Positions 54,811-64,000 of a DNA stretch of 64,000 nt are shown here, piece after piece; position 1 is the first letter of the stretch; every line of letters starts with the position of its first letter. The stretch comes from Phymorhynchus buccinoides (lineage: Eukaryota > Mollusca > Gastropoda > Neogastropoda > Raphitomidae). A program made the translations under genes and the position numbers. The stretch lies in NCBI GenBank assembly GCA_017654935.2, contig CM065691.1:31593290-31657289 (forward strand), given 5' to 3'. The notes under the pieces are model-generated. The model worked only from the letters and a program-made list of their open reading frames with translations, ran no database searches and was not told the DNA's origin.

Positions 54811-55024
54811 GGGGAAGACGGGGTAAAAAGCGCATGGGCGGGTAAGAAGCCCACCCCAATTATCTCATGAAATGAAGCAAATTTCAGTCTCATTTTGCCC
54901 ATGAGACGAGCGTTAATGTCTAGCATTCGTCTCACGGGCAAATTTGACTGAAATTTTCTTTATTTCATGAGGTAATTGGGGTGGGCTTCTTACCCGCCCA
55001 TGCGCTTTTTACCCCGTCTTCCCC
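54811..55024. mobile_element. TA-site foldback MITE, copy 2
   Basis: 214 bp between TA sites. Ends GGGGAAGACGGGG and CCCCGTCTTCCCC. A partial third copy is at about 55165-55228. The flanks match an uninterrupted copy at 58119-58200. Confidence 0.9.
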
Positions 55025-55170
55025 TATCTGTATTGTTAAAAAAATCAGGACTTTACTGGTGTTGCACTGCCTCCGAGCATTGCCTCCAGTATTGTTCCCA
55101 CCATCTGTATCTACAAATGTCCCATATGATCTGTTCCAGACCGAGAGGACGTGAAACACAATTTTTCATT
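55025..55170. repeat. dispersed repeat D, copy 1
   Basis: TGTTGCACTGCCTCCGAGCA and CTGTTCCAGACCGAGAGGAC are shared with 58119-58500. The foldback MITE is inserted at its left side (repeat continues at 54760-54810). Confidence 0.75.
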
Positions 55171-55276
55171 CTTCATTTCATGAGATAATTGGCATGGGCT
55201 TCTTACTTGCCCATGGGCTTTTTACCCCGTCTCACCCTACTAATTGAGTCGCACACTGACACACACACGTGCACGC

Positions 55277-55277
55277 C

Positions 55278-55318
<41 letters not shown>

Positions 55319-55355
55319 GCGCCGTGCGCACGCACAATCAAAAAGAGAGAGAGAG

Positions 55356-55415
<60 letters not shown>
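55277..55415. repeat. (CA)n and (GA)n microsatellites
   Basis: CA run to 55314, then GA run from 55343. Confidence 0.95.
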
Positions 55416-55419
<4 letters not shown>

Positions 55420-56318
55420 CACAGAGAGATAAGAGACACTGAAGCCGGCGCCACACACGCGTAAAATCGTATGGGGATGCGATGCGATTGGGTCGTGTGA
55501 GTCATGATTCACGTGAAATACTTCCGTGTGTGTGTGTGTGTGGTGTGTACGTAGACATAGAAAAGGGTCTTTTTATGTCTGTCAGTGGTGTGTGTGTGTG
55601 TGTGTGTAAGTGTTATAGGTGTAGACGTATATAGTATTCATGTACACACCGTGAATAGTCTACTAGTTAATAAATGTATGCATACACACACATGACGCGA
55701 GAGCACCCACCCACAAGCATTCAAAATGCAAGCAGCAAACTTTGACAACAATTCATTTAATTCTAGCATAAACTATTAAAAATCCCAAGTTACAAACATT
55801 GTTTTGTTAACATATAGTACAACTTAGGCCGCCTAAAATCGTAGAAGCAAGATATATATCTGCTAGAGCTAGGCCTATCTCATCACGCTGAAAACGCTAT
55901 CCTCCCATTTTATACTTCCAATCATTGCATTTACTCGAATGCTACATCTTATTCACGCCACCCCCTCTTTCTGTCTCTCATTTCCACTTCTTTCGTGTTG
56001 TCTCCAACTGCTTCTTTGCCTTATCCACTTTCGTTACGATAACATAGAGCGTCTAGGATATATAAGTCTGCCTCCCCCCACCCTCCCCTCAACTAATATA
56101 ACAATTATATAGAAACATGTCATTTCTTTTGTCTTTATACATACCCACTGTTTGGCTGTCTCTCCATCTCTTTCCGTTTATTTTTTAAACAACAACAACG
56201 GGAATAAAAGCCCTATAAATATCTATATACAATCAGAAATAATTAAGCTTCAACAGGGCTGCTTGGCAGTAAACCATCCTCCCAGTTCTTTACTAATCAG
56301 CCCACAATAAACTTCAAA

Positions 56319-56321
<3 letters not shown>
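55416..56321. other. AT-rich DNA between GRHPR and the GTPase gene
   Basis: Small GT tracts (55526-55541, 55589-55606). No gene recognised. Confidence 0.55.

Positions 56322-56370
<49 letters not shown>
56322..56370. repeat. (CA)n microsatellite
   Basis: About 24 CA units. Confidence 0.95.
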
Positions 56371-56372
<2 letters not shown>

Positions 56373-56673
56373 CCTACAATGATGCCTGTTGGGGGTCCAG
56401 GTGTTTTTGCCGGGGTTGGGGGGTCCATGCCTTTGAAATATACAATCTTTACAAAACCTTTTAATTTGTATTCAACAGCATCTAGGCCATCTTAAAATCG
56501 GTCAGATTTTGGTCCCCATGTTTTCATTTCTGAGGAATAATGAATTACACACAGAGTAATCACCCAAAAAAGCACAACGCCATAATATTATAGTTTATCC
56601 CTCCCTGTGCCTATGCTGACCATCCTCTCCATTAGAAAACTCTGCGGCTCCAGTCATGCCTCCAGGTCACCTC

Positions 56674-57306
56674 CTATCTTCTGATCAAGACACTCTCTCT
56701 GCTTTCCGCGCCACTCCTCCTACCCTCCCTCTTCTCCAGAATCTTTCTGGATATCTTGACCTTCTTCAAGCTCTCTTTCTGTTCACTCCGATGACTCTGG
56801 ATCACAGAGCTCCTTTCCACCATCCCCGCCTCCACCTCCGTCAAGCAACGGACAATGTCTTCCACGTTCCCGGGCGTTTCCGCAACGCGTTGACCGTGTT
56901 GGCGGATCCTTTGCGTCGTGAGGTCTTCCACGAGGCGGAACAGTTTGGCTACATCGCCGTTCCGCTGCGGATTGGTGTTGTCGAAAAGAACGTAGCGGTC
57001 CTCGCATCGGCGGAGGAGTTCTCTCAGGTCGGAAGGAGCTGTGCGGACCAGGTCTTCAATCGCTCTGCTACCTAGGCAGTCCCCGTGAGTGAAGACCACG
57101 ACGAGATCGGAGTGGAGACCATGGTTAAAGATGGCGTCCAAGTGCGCGAAGCGAGTGCTGTGCTCCTGGGTATAGCGGCTGCTGACGTCGACGGTGTACA
57201 ACACGGCGTGAGGACCCGGATGGAGCCGGGATAGGTCGTTGGCGAGGGCGGTGGCAGTGTCTGTGTAATCTCTGCTGGCGTCCAGCCACCCACTGCTGTC
57301 CAGGAT
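56674..57306 (-). CDS. GTPase exon with G3-G5 and tail
   Basis: 633 nt, phase 0 in, stop at 56674-56676. Begins ILDSSGWLDASRDYTDTATA. The G4 position reads THGD rather than the more usual T-KD. The C-terminal 45 residues are Lys/Arg/Glu-rich (KESLKKVKISRKILEKREGR). Confidence 0.85.
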   Translation of the reverse strand: MLDSSGWLDASRDYTDTATALANDLSRLHPGPHAVLYTVDVSSRYTQEHSTRFAHLDAIFNHGLHSDLVVVFTHGDCLGSRAIEDLVRTAPSDLRELLRRCEDRYVLFDNTNPQRNGDVAKLFRLVEDLTTQRIRQHGQRVAETPGNVEDIVRCLTEVEAGMVERSSVIQSHRSEQKESLKKVKISRKILEKREGRRSGAESRESVLIRR

Positions 57307-60300
57307 CTGTCCGAAAAGAGACATCGTCAGTGTCAAGATCAGAGATGTCATGAAGATCTCAACTGAAAGAGAAAAAAATGGAAATTTCGTTGCATTTTTT
57401 TGGGTTTATTTTTTTTTGGAGGGGGTATTTTTTTAATTTTATTTTTTATTTGTATTATTGTTGACACTTCGAAAGTTTACTTTCAATCTCGGGAAGGTCA
57501 CTTAATTTACAGTTACTGACTGGGTGAATTGTTTGCCTATGAGTCACAACAGCAACAACATCCCTTGCTGTCCTATCCACTGTACATTAGCCCACAATTT
57601 ATTGTCTGGAACAAAATATAAATATAATGAACATAATGAACAAAACATAATTGTGGTAAGCATTTCAGGCTGGCCTGCATACACGTTTTATGAAAAAAAT
57701 CTATGCTGTGTCTTTAATGGGCTGTTTAGTTGGAGTTATCGTCCTTAGCTATTGACACCAGGTGTCGCTCCATTTGAAGGCAGTTTCCTAGGAAAACAAA
57801 ACTCACTATCTCTTTCTGTCTGTCTCAACTGCGAGGCAAAAATAGATGTTGCCTTTATTTTGGCAAAGGGAAGTAATATAAGCCACTAGAGTGATCGCCA
57901 GTGGGGCGGCCAGAAGCGCTCAACGTGCTCTTTTCGCGGAGGATACGGGTAAGATTTGCCATTTCTAAAAAATTTTTGTAAAATATCCATTATGATGTCT
58001 CAAATAAAGAGTATGCCAAATGAAATTTATTTAAATAATATTAATAGTTTATGGGACATAGTAGGAAGCATTTCGAACAAGTAGAGATAGATAATGTCAT
58101 ACTAACTCACTTGTGGCAGTACCATAGCCGATGAGGTTTAACCGAGGTGTGGTTACCGCTACACTATCTGTATTGCTAAAAAAAATCGGGACTTTACTGG
58201 AGTTGCACTGCCTCCGGGCATTGCCTCCAGTATCGTTCCCACCATCTTTGTATGTACAAATGTCCCACATGTGTCTGTTCCAGACCGAGAGGACGTGAAA
58301 CACCATTTTTCATTCATAGATGATGTCAGAATATATGTAGGCCTACTGTTAAAAATTCGGGACTTTCCTGGTGTTGCACTGCCTCCGGGCATTGCCTCCA
58401 GGATCGTTCCCATCATCTTCATTATCTACTAATGTCCCATTACTATGTGTCTGTTCCAGACCAGAGGACGTTAAACAGATTTTCATTCACAGATAATGTC
58501 ATCATTAGTAAAGTATAACTACAGTATAATACAAGATCACGTTACACATTGAACTGCTAATTTATAATTATAAACTAATACGAAAGATGTTAACATTATC
58601 AGCAGGGACGGACCTGGGAGACATTAGAATGGGGGAGGGTGTGTGTGTGTGTAACAAACAAGGACGGGGGTCTGGGGGCCGGCAACGCCCCTGGTGGGGG
58701 TCAGGGCAAGACACCCTGAAGATGAAGTGTTTTTTTAACAATATAAAGTGCCAAAACTCTCTTTAAATTGTACCTTAGAACAACAAAATAGTAAATATTA
58801 CGGAACCCAGGTACCCCCCCCCCCTCCCTGGATCCGGCTACAGACATCTCCGATTCAACCAATAAATAATTTATAATCGGTTATTCTGCTGTCTGTCACA
58901 ATCAATCTTTCTATCTCTTTTCCCTTTGTGTTCATATAGCCCCATGCTTAACAGATTATCTAAACTTTTCTGGTAGAAAATATGGGGGTTACCTACCTTT
59001 ACAGGATGGCCACAGGCGAGTCCATGGTAAATTATCCCACTGTTAGTTGCACCCTGCGACTTTAGAATGGAATCGCCCAGGTGACCCAGAATAGAATGAA
59101 CTGTTCGTGTTTTACCGCTTCCGTCACTCCCCACTATCACCAGCCTGTACTCCTTTTCTGTGACACACGCACGCACGCACGCACGCACGCGCAAACACAC
59201 ATGCTAACATGATCAGTGCAAGAAGAAGAAAATGTGTTTAAAGGGGCACCCTGACGGATTAGTGTTTTTGCAAGAAACACGTCGAGATCACCAGGAAAAC
59301 ACCCTTTACAGAGATCGCAACACTCACTTTGCTCTGGTTTCCCAGAAATCAAACCGTCAAATCGGCGATTCCTCCTTGGTAGAGATGCTGAAAGTCAATT
59401 TTTTTCCATTAAAAGAGAAGGTATGTGTCTTCTCTTTTCTAATGGCTGCCTGAGTTTTGACCAAATCGTGTGCACAAAATTTTCACAATACAAGCCTTTT
59501 TATTTTTTTCTAAAATTTTATACAGTTTACCTAAATAAGTTTCGCTCACAACAAAGAAAACAGCTTTTTTTTTGTTTACTGCACTACAAACAAAGAAAAA
59601 GCTTCAACCACAATGAGTGACCTCCACCCACCACATCCAAAATGGCTTCTCTTTCCGGCATGTCCGCCAAGGAGGAATCGCCGTTTTGACGGTTTGATTT
59701 CTAGGAAACCAGAGCAAAGTGAGTGTTCCGATCCTTGAAAAGGCTGTCTTTCTGGTGACCTCGACGTGTTTCTTGCCAAAACTCATCCGTCAGGGTCCAC
59801 CTTTAAGGTCCTCCGATCTGGAACAGGTAGATGCGAGACACTTTTTAAATGTAAAGGTAGTGGGTCGATCCTGGATATTCTGCAATGCCAGGAAAGACCC
59901 ATTGATTTAACCAGTCCAAACACTTGTACACGTTATTTATCCCCCACCCCCACCCCCCTGTGGAAATTTTCTTTCTGCCTGCCTGTCACTGTGCATCAGT
60001 TTCTCCGTTTGTCTGTCTGTTTACAACAGTAATTTAAAAAATAAGTTATGGACACATTTCAATAAACTGTTGTGTTAAGTCAGCATATTTATCCAATAGC
60101 ATTCTCCATTAATTTCAGGAGTTAATATAAGCTGAAAGATCGTTCAAATACAGACAGTTTTTGGAATTCACCTAAGTTATTTTTGTTTATGATTCCAGCT
60201 AATCTTCTTGACTTAATAGGGATGCAGACTCTACCCCAAAGTGCGCACTTAAAATGCTTAGGGAATTTTAGTAGGGCCTACATTTTGTTTTAGACAGTAA

Positions 60301-61333
60301 GTATAGGCGTATGCCATGTTATAATATTTGAACATTTCATTAACATTTTACATATAATTATCATAGCTTTCATTCTAGCAGGCTGATTCATAAACCACAG
60401 CATGCTGATTGATTAATTCATTGATATATTTATGCATTGTATATGCTTATTGTAGGCCTATTCCTTTATAACCTCTTCAAAACGTGTTTTGAAATAAATC
60501 AATATCCAACATCAAGATTAATAAAAAATAAAATAAAAAGCTCTTCTTTCTTACCATACATAAAGGAACCTTTTTAGCTAATAACCTTTTTGGAATACTA
60601 ACCCTATCCCTAACCCTAGCCCTAACCCTAACCCCCACCCTATAAGACGGAAAAACGCAACGAACCACAACTGTGACAAATCGCGGTGTACTGCAGTACA
60701 TAGTGGGGGGTAGGGTTAGGTTTAGGGCTAGGGTTAGGTTTAGGGCTAGGGTTAGGGTTAGGGTTAGTATTCCAAAAAGAGAATTAGCTGAAAATGTTCC
60801 TAAATTACAGCTTTATGTATGGTAAGAAAGGCAAAAACGGAAAAATCCAATTAACCGAGAAATGCAGGGGGGGGGGGCACATCTTTACCTTTACCTTAAC
60901 TCCCTTTCACCCAAGTTATTTATGGCACCTATTCGCCTAGCAAAGTGAAAGTAGTTGCTACAACAATAGTTGTGGATGAACTTGGGTCTGTATTGTTGTG
61001 GCAACTACTTTCACTTTGCTAGGCGAACAGGTGCCATAAATAACTTGGGTGAAAGGGAGTTAATTACGAGAAGTTCCTTCCCTTTATTCATTTCACTCAA
61101 ATATCCTCTCTTAGCCTCACTATTTTATATTGGTAAGGCTTAATAGTTATGAGAGGAATTACCCTGATCGCTTGTTGGCCGCCTCCTTGACCGTTGACCG
61201 AGGCGTTGATGCTCATCATTTGCGGGAGGGACGGTGATGCTAGTGTGCAGCAGTGCCTCACCTTTACGTCCATGATTTTCAGCTTCTGAGGTTTGGATTC
61301 CAGGGCGCCCGTTCCTGAGCCTACTAGTAGTAC
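56674..61333 (-). CDS. GIMAP/AIG1-type GTPase (three exons, 5' end missing)
   Basis: GIMAP/AIG1 proteins are septin-like GTPases of immune and stress responses. Exons 61163-61333, 58997-59157 and 56674-57306 fit in phase (1, 0). The first gives a basic, low-complexity linker (RLRNGRPGIQTSEAENHGRK…SRRRPTSDQ). The second starts the G domain with EYRLVIVGSDGSGKTRTVHS (G1 GSDGSGKT). The third has G3 ILDSSGW, the AIG1 word GPHAVLYTVDVSSRYTQEH, a G4-like VVVFTHGD and LFDNTN, then a charged helical tail ending IRR. The initiator exon is not found. An acceptor at 57363 would shift the frame, so the acceptor CGGACAG at 57307 is preferred. Confidence 0.75.
57307..58118 (-). other. GTPase gene intron, left part
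   Basis: Contains 57738-57930, a relative of 42726-42960. Otherwise AT-rich. Confidence 0.5.
58119..58500. repeat. dispersed repeat D, copy 2, with 171-bp tandem duplication
   Basis: GTTGCACTGCCTCCGGGCAT recurs 171 bp apart (58202, 58373). At the left it reads CTACACTATCTGTATTG without interruption, the empty site for the MITE at 54811-55024. Confidence 0.8.
58605..58855. mobile_element. hAT-like MITE
   Basis: Ends CAGGGACGGACCTGG and CCTGGATCCGGCTACAG. The central part is similar in style to other CAGGG elements. Target duplication not clear. Confidence 0.45.
58997..59157 (-). CDS. GTPase exon with P-loop
   Basis: 161 nt. Acceptor TGTGTCACAG, donor AAAG-GTAGGT. Encodes KEYRLVIVGSDGSGKTRTVH and SILGHLGDSILKSQGATNSG…GHPVK. 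The P-loop GSDGSGKT fits GxxxxGK[ST]. Confidence 0.9.
59242..59812. mobile_element. TTAA-MITE family 6, copy 2
   Basis: 571 bp between TTAA sites (59238-59241, 59813-59816). Same arms as 29035-29586. Confidence 0.85.
59817..60540. other. AT-rich intron
   Basis: Nothing recognised. Confidence 0.5.
60541..60895. mobile_element. foldback element with telomere-type repeats, copy 2
   Basis: CCCTAACCCTAGCCCTAACC-type left arm (60598-60640), GGGTTAGG-type right arm (60708-60765), and the same unique centre (AACGAACCACAACTGTGACA) as 13233-13669. The left end is truncated. Confidence 0.85.
60896..61130. mobile_element. foldback element F, copy without insertion
   Basis: Arms CTCCCTTTCACCCAAGTTAT and ATAACTTGGGTGAAAGGGAG with TTAA at both ends. 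The centre reads CTTGGGTCTGTATTGTTGTG, intact where the copy at 41214-42480 is split. Confidence 0.85.
61163..61333 (-). CDS. GTPase gene, N-terminal linker exon (predicted)
   Basis: 171 nt, phase 1 in and out. Acceptor AACACAG, donor GG-GTAATT. GC-rich compared with its surroundings and in phase with the P-loop exon (G + AA gives Glu). No domain is recognised, so it could be an unrelated exon-like stretch. Confidence 0.5.
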
Positions 61334-61340
61334 CTGTGTT

Positions 61341-61362
61341 GGGGGGGGGGGGGGGGGGGGGG

Positions 61363-61431
<69 letters not shown>
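61341..61431. repeat. poly-G and (GA)n
   Basis: A G run of about 25 followed by about 33 GA units, directly upstream (coding sense) of the predicted acceptor at 61334. Confidence 0.95.
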
Positions 61432-61434
<3 letters not shown>

Positions 61435-62006
61435 ACGGGTTTTTTGTGGGTTTTTAAAAAGGCTTATGGCCCCTGTGAAGGGGGTAACAATTATGTAACA
61501 AGGAAAATAACTGGAAAAACAACAGTGGAAACTATAGGCCTATTGTAAGTAGACCTATGTCTCTTAGTTTGAATGTTTTAAACAAAAACATTGCAGAATT
61601 CTTAATATCTGTATGCTTCGTAGAACAAACAAGTTGACAAACAGCACCAGAAACATATTATGTTTGCTTTCGAGATAAAATCATTAACATTACAGACATC
61701 AAAATCAATGCCTTGAGAATATATTTAACCGTCCTCCTAGTTAAGGTCGCCACACAGAATAACATCATCATCTCTCATTGGAAACAATCAGCCAAACATT
61801 AATATCTAGACTACAAAGCATTGGAATTATATCATTGACATAAACAATAATTACCCAACAAAAAGTGAGAAAAAAAAGACAGTTATAAATTGTTGTCACC
61901 AAAGAAACACTAAGAAACCTCGTTCCCACAATCCATAACAGACAGCTTAAAACTAAACTCCAAGCGCCTGGAAATTACGTATTAAAGGACCATCCACACA
62001 CATATT
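61432..62006. other. AT-rich DNA
   Basis: No exon found that could start the GTPase gene. Confidence 0.5.
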
Positions 62007-62060
62007 CTCCCCCCCCCCCCCCTCGCCTCCCCCCCCCCCCCCGCCTCCCCCCCCCCCGCC

Positions 62061-62113
<53 letters not shown>

Positions 62114-62159
62114 TATTAGTTTCACTGTGTGTTGACTGCAATGTCTACGTCAGCTTTGT

Positions 62160-62230
<71 letters not shown>
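62007..62230. repeat. long poly-C tract and (GA)n
   Basis: About 105 nt almost wholly C (62010-62113), then GA repeats at 62164-62230. Confidence 0.95.
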
Positions 62231-62231
<1 letters not shown>

Positions 62232-62604
62232 GATGCTTTATTCAACTGATTGTATTTTGTATTGTGTTTTTGAGTGGGGTGAGTGGTGGTGATGGTAACG
62301 GTGTGTGTGTGTGTGAGTGTGTGTGTTGTTGTTGTTCTTTAATTTAACGTCTTTTCACTTAGAAGTGATATTAGACATGAAAGTGTGTGTGTGAGTGTGT
62401 GCGCGTGGGAATGTGCATGTGTATCTGTGTGTGCTTAAAGTGCATATTTATAAGTAACATTAGGGGATGTATGCTTAGTTAAAACAGTTTAAAAAAAAAT
62501 TAAAACACAAAAAACATAATAATAATAAAATAAAATAAAAACTCAGAATTGAACTATTATAAAATAAAAATGCAAACATTCTATCAACAAAAACCCAACA
62601 GCAA
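62231..62604 (-). repeat. LINE 3' UTR and simple repeats
   Basis: GT tracts, then an A/AATA-rich stretch (62490-62545) in the expected tail direction of the LINE that ends at 62605. Confidence 0.5.
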
Positions 62605-63935
62605 TCATAGAAACGAGCCAAATGGACTTAACATTAAAGTTTGTACAAAATTCAAAAGAGATAAGGCATCTTGGAATATACATTTGGATTCATCTTTTCT
62701 GAATTCTGAAAGGGCCGATTCAAAATAAGGGCAATAATATAGAATGTGTGTTGTACAATTATCAATAGCACCGCATACACATTGAAGATTTTTTGTGAAT
62801 TTAGTTTTAAAAGCATTTAGCTTAAGTCTATAAAGTAGTGAAACAAACTTTTTAAGGCGTCTTGGATGTTTGTTTACATTTCTATTAAGAAATACATAAT
62901 TTACTAAGGAATCTCTTTTCTGAGACTTCCATGATCGGGAGTTTAAACAACACTTTATGGAAGATTCAGGTTTATGTATTTTGTGAAGCATAGATTCTTT
63001 GTAGATTTTATCAAAATGTTCAAAAGAAGCTCTTTGTAAGAGAGAATAGCCTTCTTGCAAACTCCAGGGAATGTGAATATCCGTAGAATTAGCAGATTTG
63101 TTTGCCCCTGCCCGAGCAGTACGATCAGCCCATTCATTTCCAGAAATCGAACAATGAGATGGGATCCAACAAAAGTCAACTGTGATGCCTCTTAATATAA
63201 GAATATGGATAAGTATTCTAATTTCTGTAATGATTTCAGCCCTGGTTTTTGGACTTGTTGATTCTAAAGCTTGAAGAACAGATTTAGAATCTACACAAAA
63301 AAGAACACCGTAGAAGTTAAATGGAACATCTACAACATACTGAATAGCCATTAAAATTGCTACTAATTCAGCTGTGAAAATGGAGAAGTCTTTACCAAGA
63401 TAAAAAGATTTTTCGATTTTTAAAGTGGGAATGACAAATCCACAGCCTGCATTATTGTCTAGTAAAGAACCGTCAGTAAAATTTTTGAAATGATTGGGAT
63501 AACAATTGTTGATATGAGATTTAGCCTCACAGGCAAGAATGTTAATGTTATCATTTTTAGATAAAGTTGTGTAGTTATAATCAAATTTTGCCTTGCAAAG
63601 CTCCCAGTTTGGAATGGGACTTACTGGAAAACGCACAGCCAGGTTCTTTTGATTTACACCTGATTTTGTCAACAGTTTAGAAGAAAATGTTAAAATAGTT
63701 TTATTAGAACGAATGCGTCTAGCACGTTTAGGAAAATGGATGTCAGACCTTATACCGAGTTCCGTTTGATTTGAATTTTGAACTGTAGAGCATCTTAAAA
63801 TGTATTTAGCACACGCTAATTTGCGATGATCTTCAAGAGGTAAAACACCTGCCTCATGGTAAGTTCCTAAGATCGAACCATGAAAGGGAACGCCAATGGC
63901 TAATCTAAATGCCTTACAATCTATGCTTTGAAGTT
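62605..63935 (-). CDS. LINE ORF2 C-terminal part with RNase H
   Basis: Open for about 440 codons. Reading from the right: SIDCKAFRLAIGVPFHGSIL, then the RNase H domain FTDGSLLDNNAGCGF, FTAELVAILMAI, FCVDSKSVLQAL, WIPSHCSISGNEWADRTA. From the Met at 63672 the catalytic set is D67, E102, D128, H173, D183. A Cys/His knuckle CVCGAIDNCTTHILYYCP closes it. The RNase H residues are complete. RT would lie right of the window. Continuation beyond 63935 needs a frameshift in a T run. Confidence 0.85.
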
Positions 63936-64000
63936 TTTTTCAGTAAGTATTTGGGGGCATTAAAAAAGACCTCTTGTGCATATGATAATTTAGATCTAAC
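63936..64000 (-). pseudogene. continuation of the LINE ORF2 after a frameshift
   Basis: Minus strand reads RSKLSYAQEVFFNAPKYLLK in another frame and runs out of the window. The T run near 63935 is the likely slip point; a sequencing error is possible. Confidence 0.55.

Noticed and set aside
55232..55464. Small frames made of HTHT or RERE repeats
   Set aside because: Simple translations of CA and GA microsatellites, as in many other places in the window.
57307..57362. GTPase exon extending to an acceptor at 57363
   Set aside because: It would give the wrong phase and a stop after the P-loop exon; the acceptor at 57307 joins GHPVK to ILDSSGW in frame.

Overview
This is a 64 kb piece of animal genomic DNA that is rich in introns and transposons. 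It has spliced genes with GT..AG introns, GC-rich exons in AT-rich introns, many microsatellites, tRNA-derived SINEs, LINE and Penelope-like retroelements and dozens of short inverted-repeat elements (MITEs). No bacterial operon, viral genome or CRISPR array is visible. The gene content and repeat style point to a lophotrochozoan, most likely a gastropod mollusc. That assignment is inference and no species is claimed.

Three host genes are supported. (1) On the + strand, nine exons between 1702 and 22444 encode the last ~1,517 residues of a teneurin: NHL beta-propeller, YD-repeat (Rhs-like) shell, Rhs-core-like motif and C-terminal Tox-GHH/TCAP-like region, up to the stop codon. The N-terminal half lies left of the window. 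(2) On the - strand, three exons (53546-53768, 44701-44871, 40565-41166) encode a complete glyoxylate/hydroxypyruvate reductase (GRHPR, 331 aa from the family-type Met), with an upstream in-frame Met that would add a mitochondrial-type presequence. (3) On the - strand, three exons (61163-61333, 58997-59157, 56674-57306) encode a GIMAP/AIG1-type GTPase whose first exon is not identified. All exon phases match. These three genes do unrelated jobs (synaptic adhesion, glyoxylate metabolism, immune-type GTPase).

Mobile DNA fills the rest. At 1-742 is the 5' end of a piggyBac-like transposon inserted in a MITE. At least six MITE types sit at TTAA sites through the whole window. Two Penelope-like elements (2999-5700 and 41385-42366) each interrupt an older inverted-repeat element and are flanked by 12-13 bp target duplications. 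A second, decayed Penelope-like lineage is at 9430-10025. LINE pieces lie at 43599-44165, 45378-47120 and 62605-64000 (intact RNase H domain). tRNA-derived SINEs are at 2011-2303, 14149-14512, 35367-36208 and 44424-44684. Foldback elements carrying TTAGGG-type telomere repeats in both arms lie at 13233-13669 and 60541-60895. A ~4.5 kb element at 47171-51732 is mostly a 39-bp minisatellite bounded by inverted repeats.

The most notable observations are: transposons touching splice sites (a mariner-type MITE forms positions +2/+3 onward of a teneurin donor; a SINE lies 15 nt from a GRHPR donor); several nested insertions that can be ordered in time, two of them with empty-site copies elsewhere in the window; the telomere-repeat foldback family; and the minisatellite-bearing inverted-repeat element.
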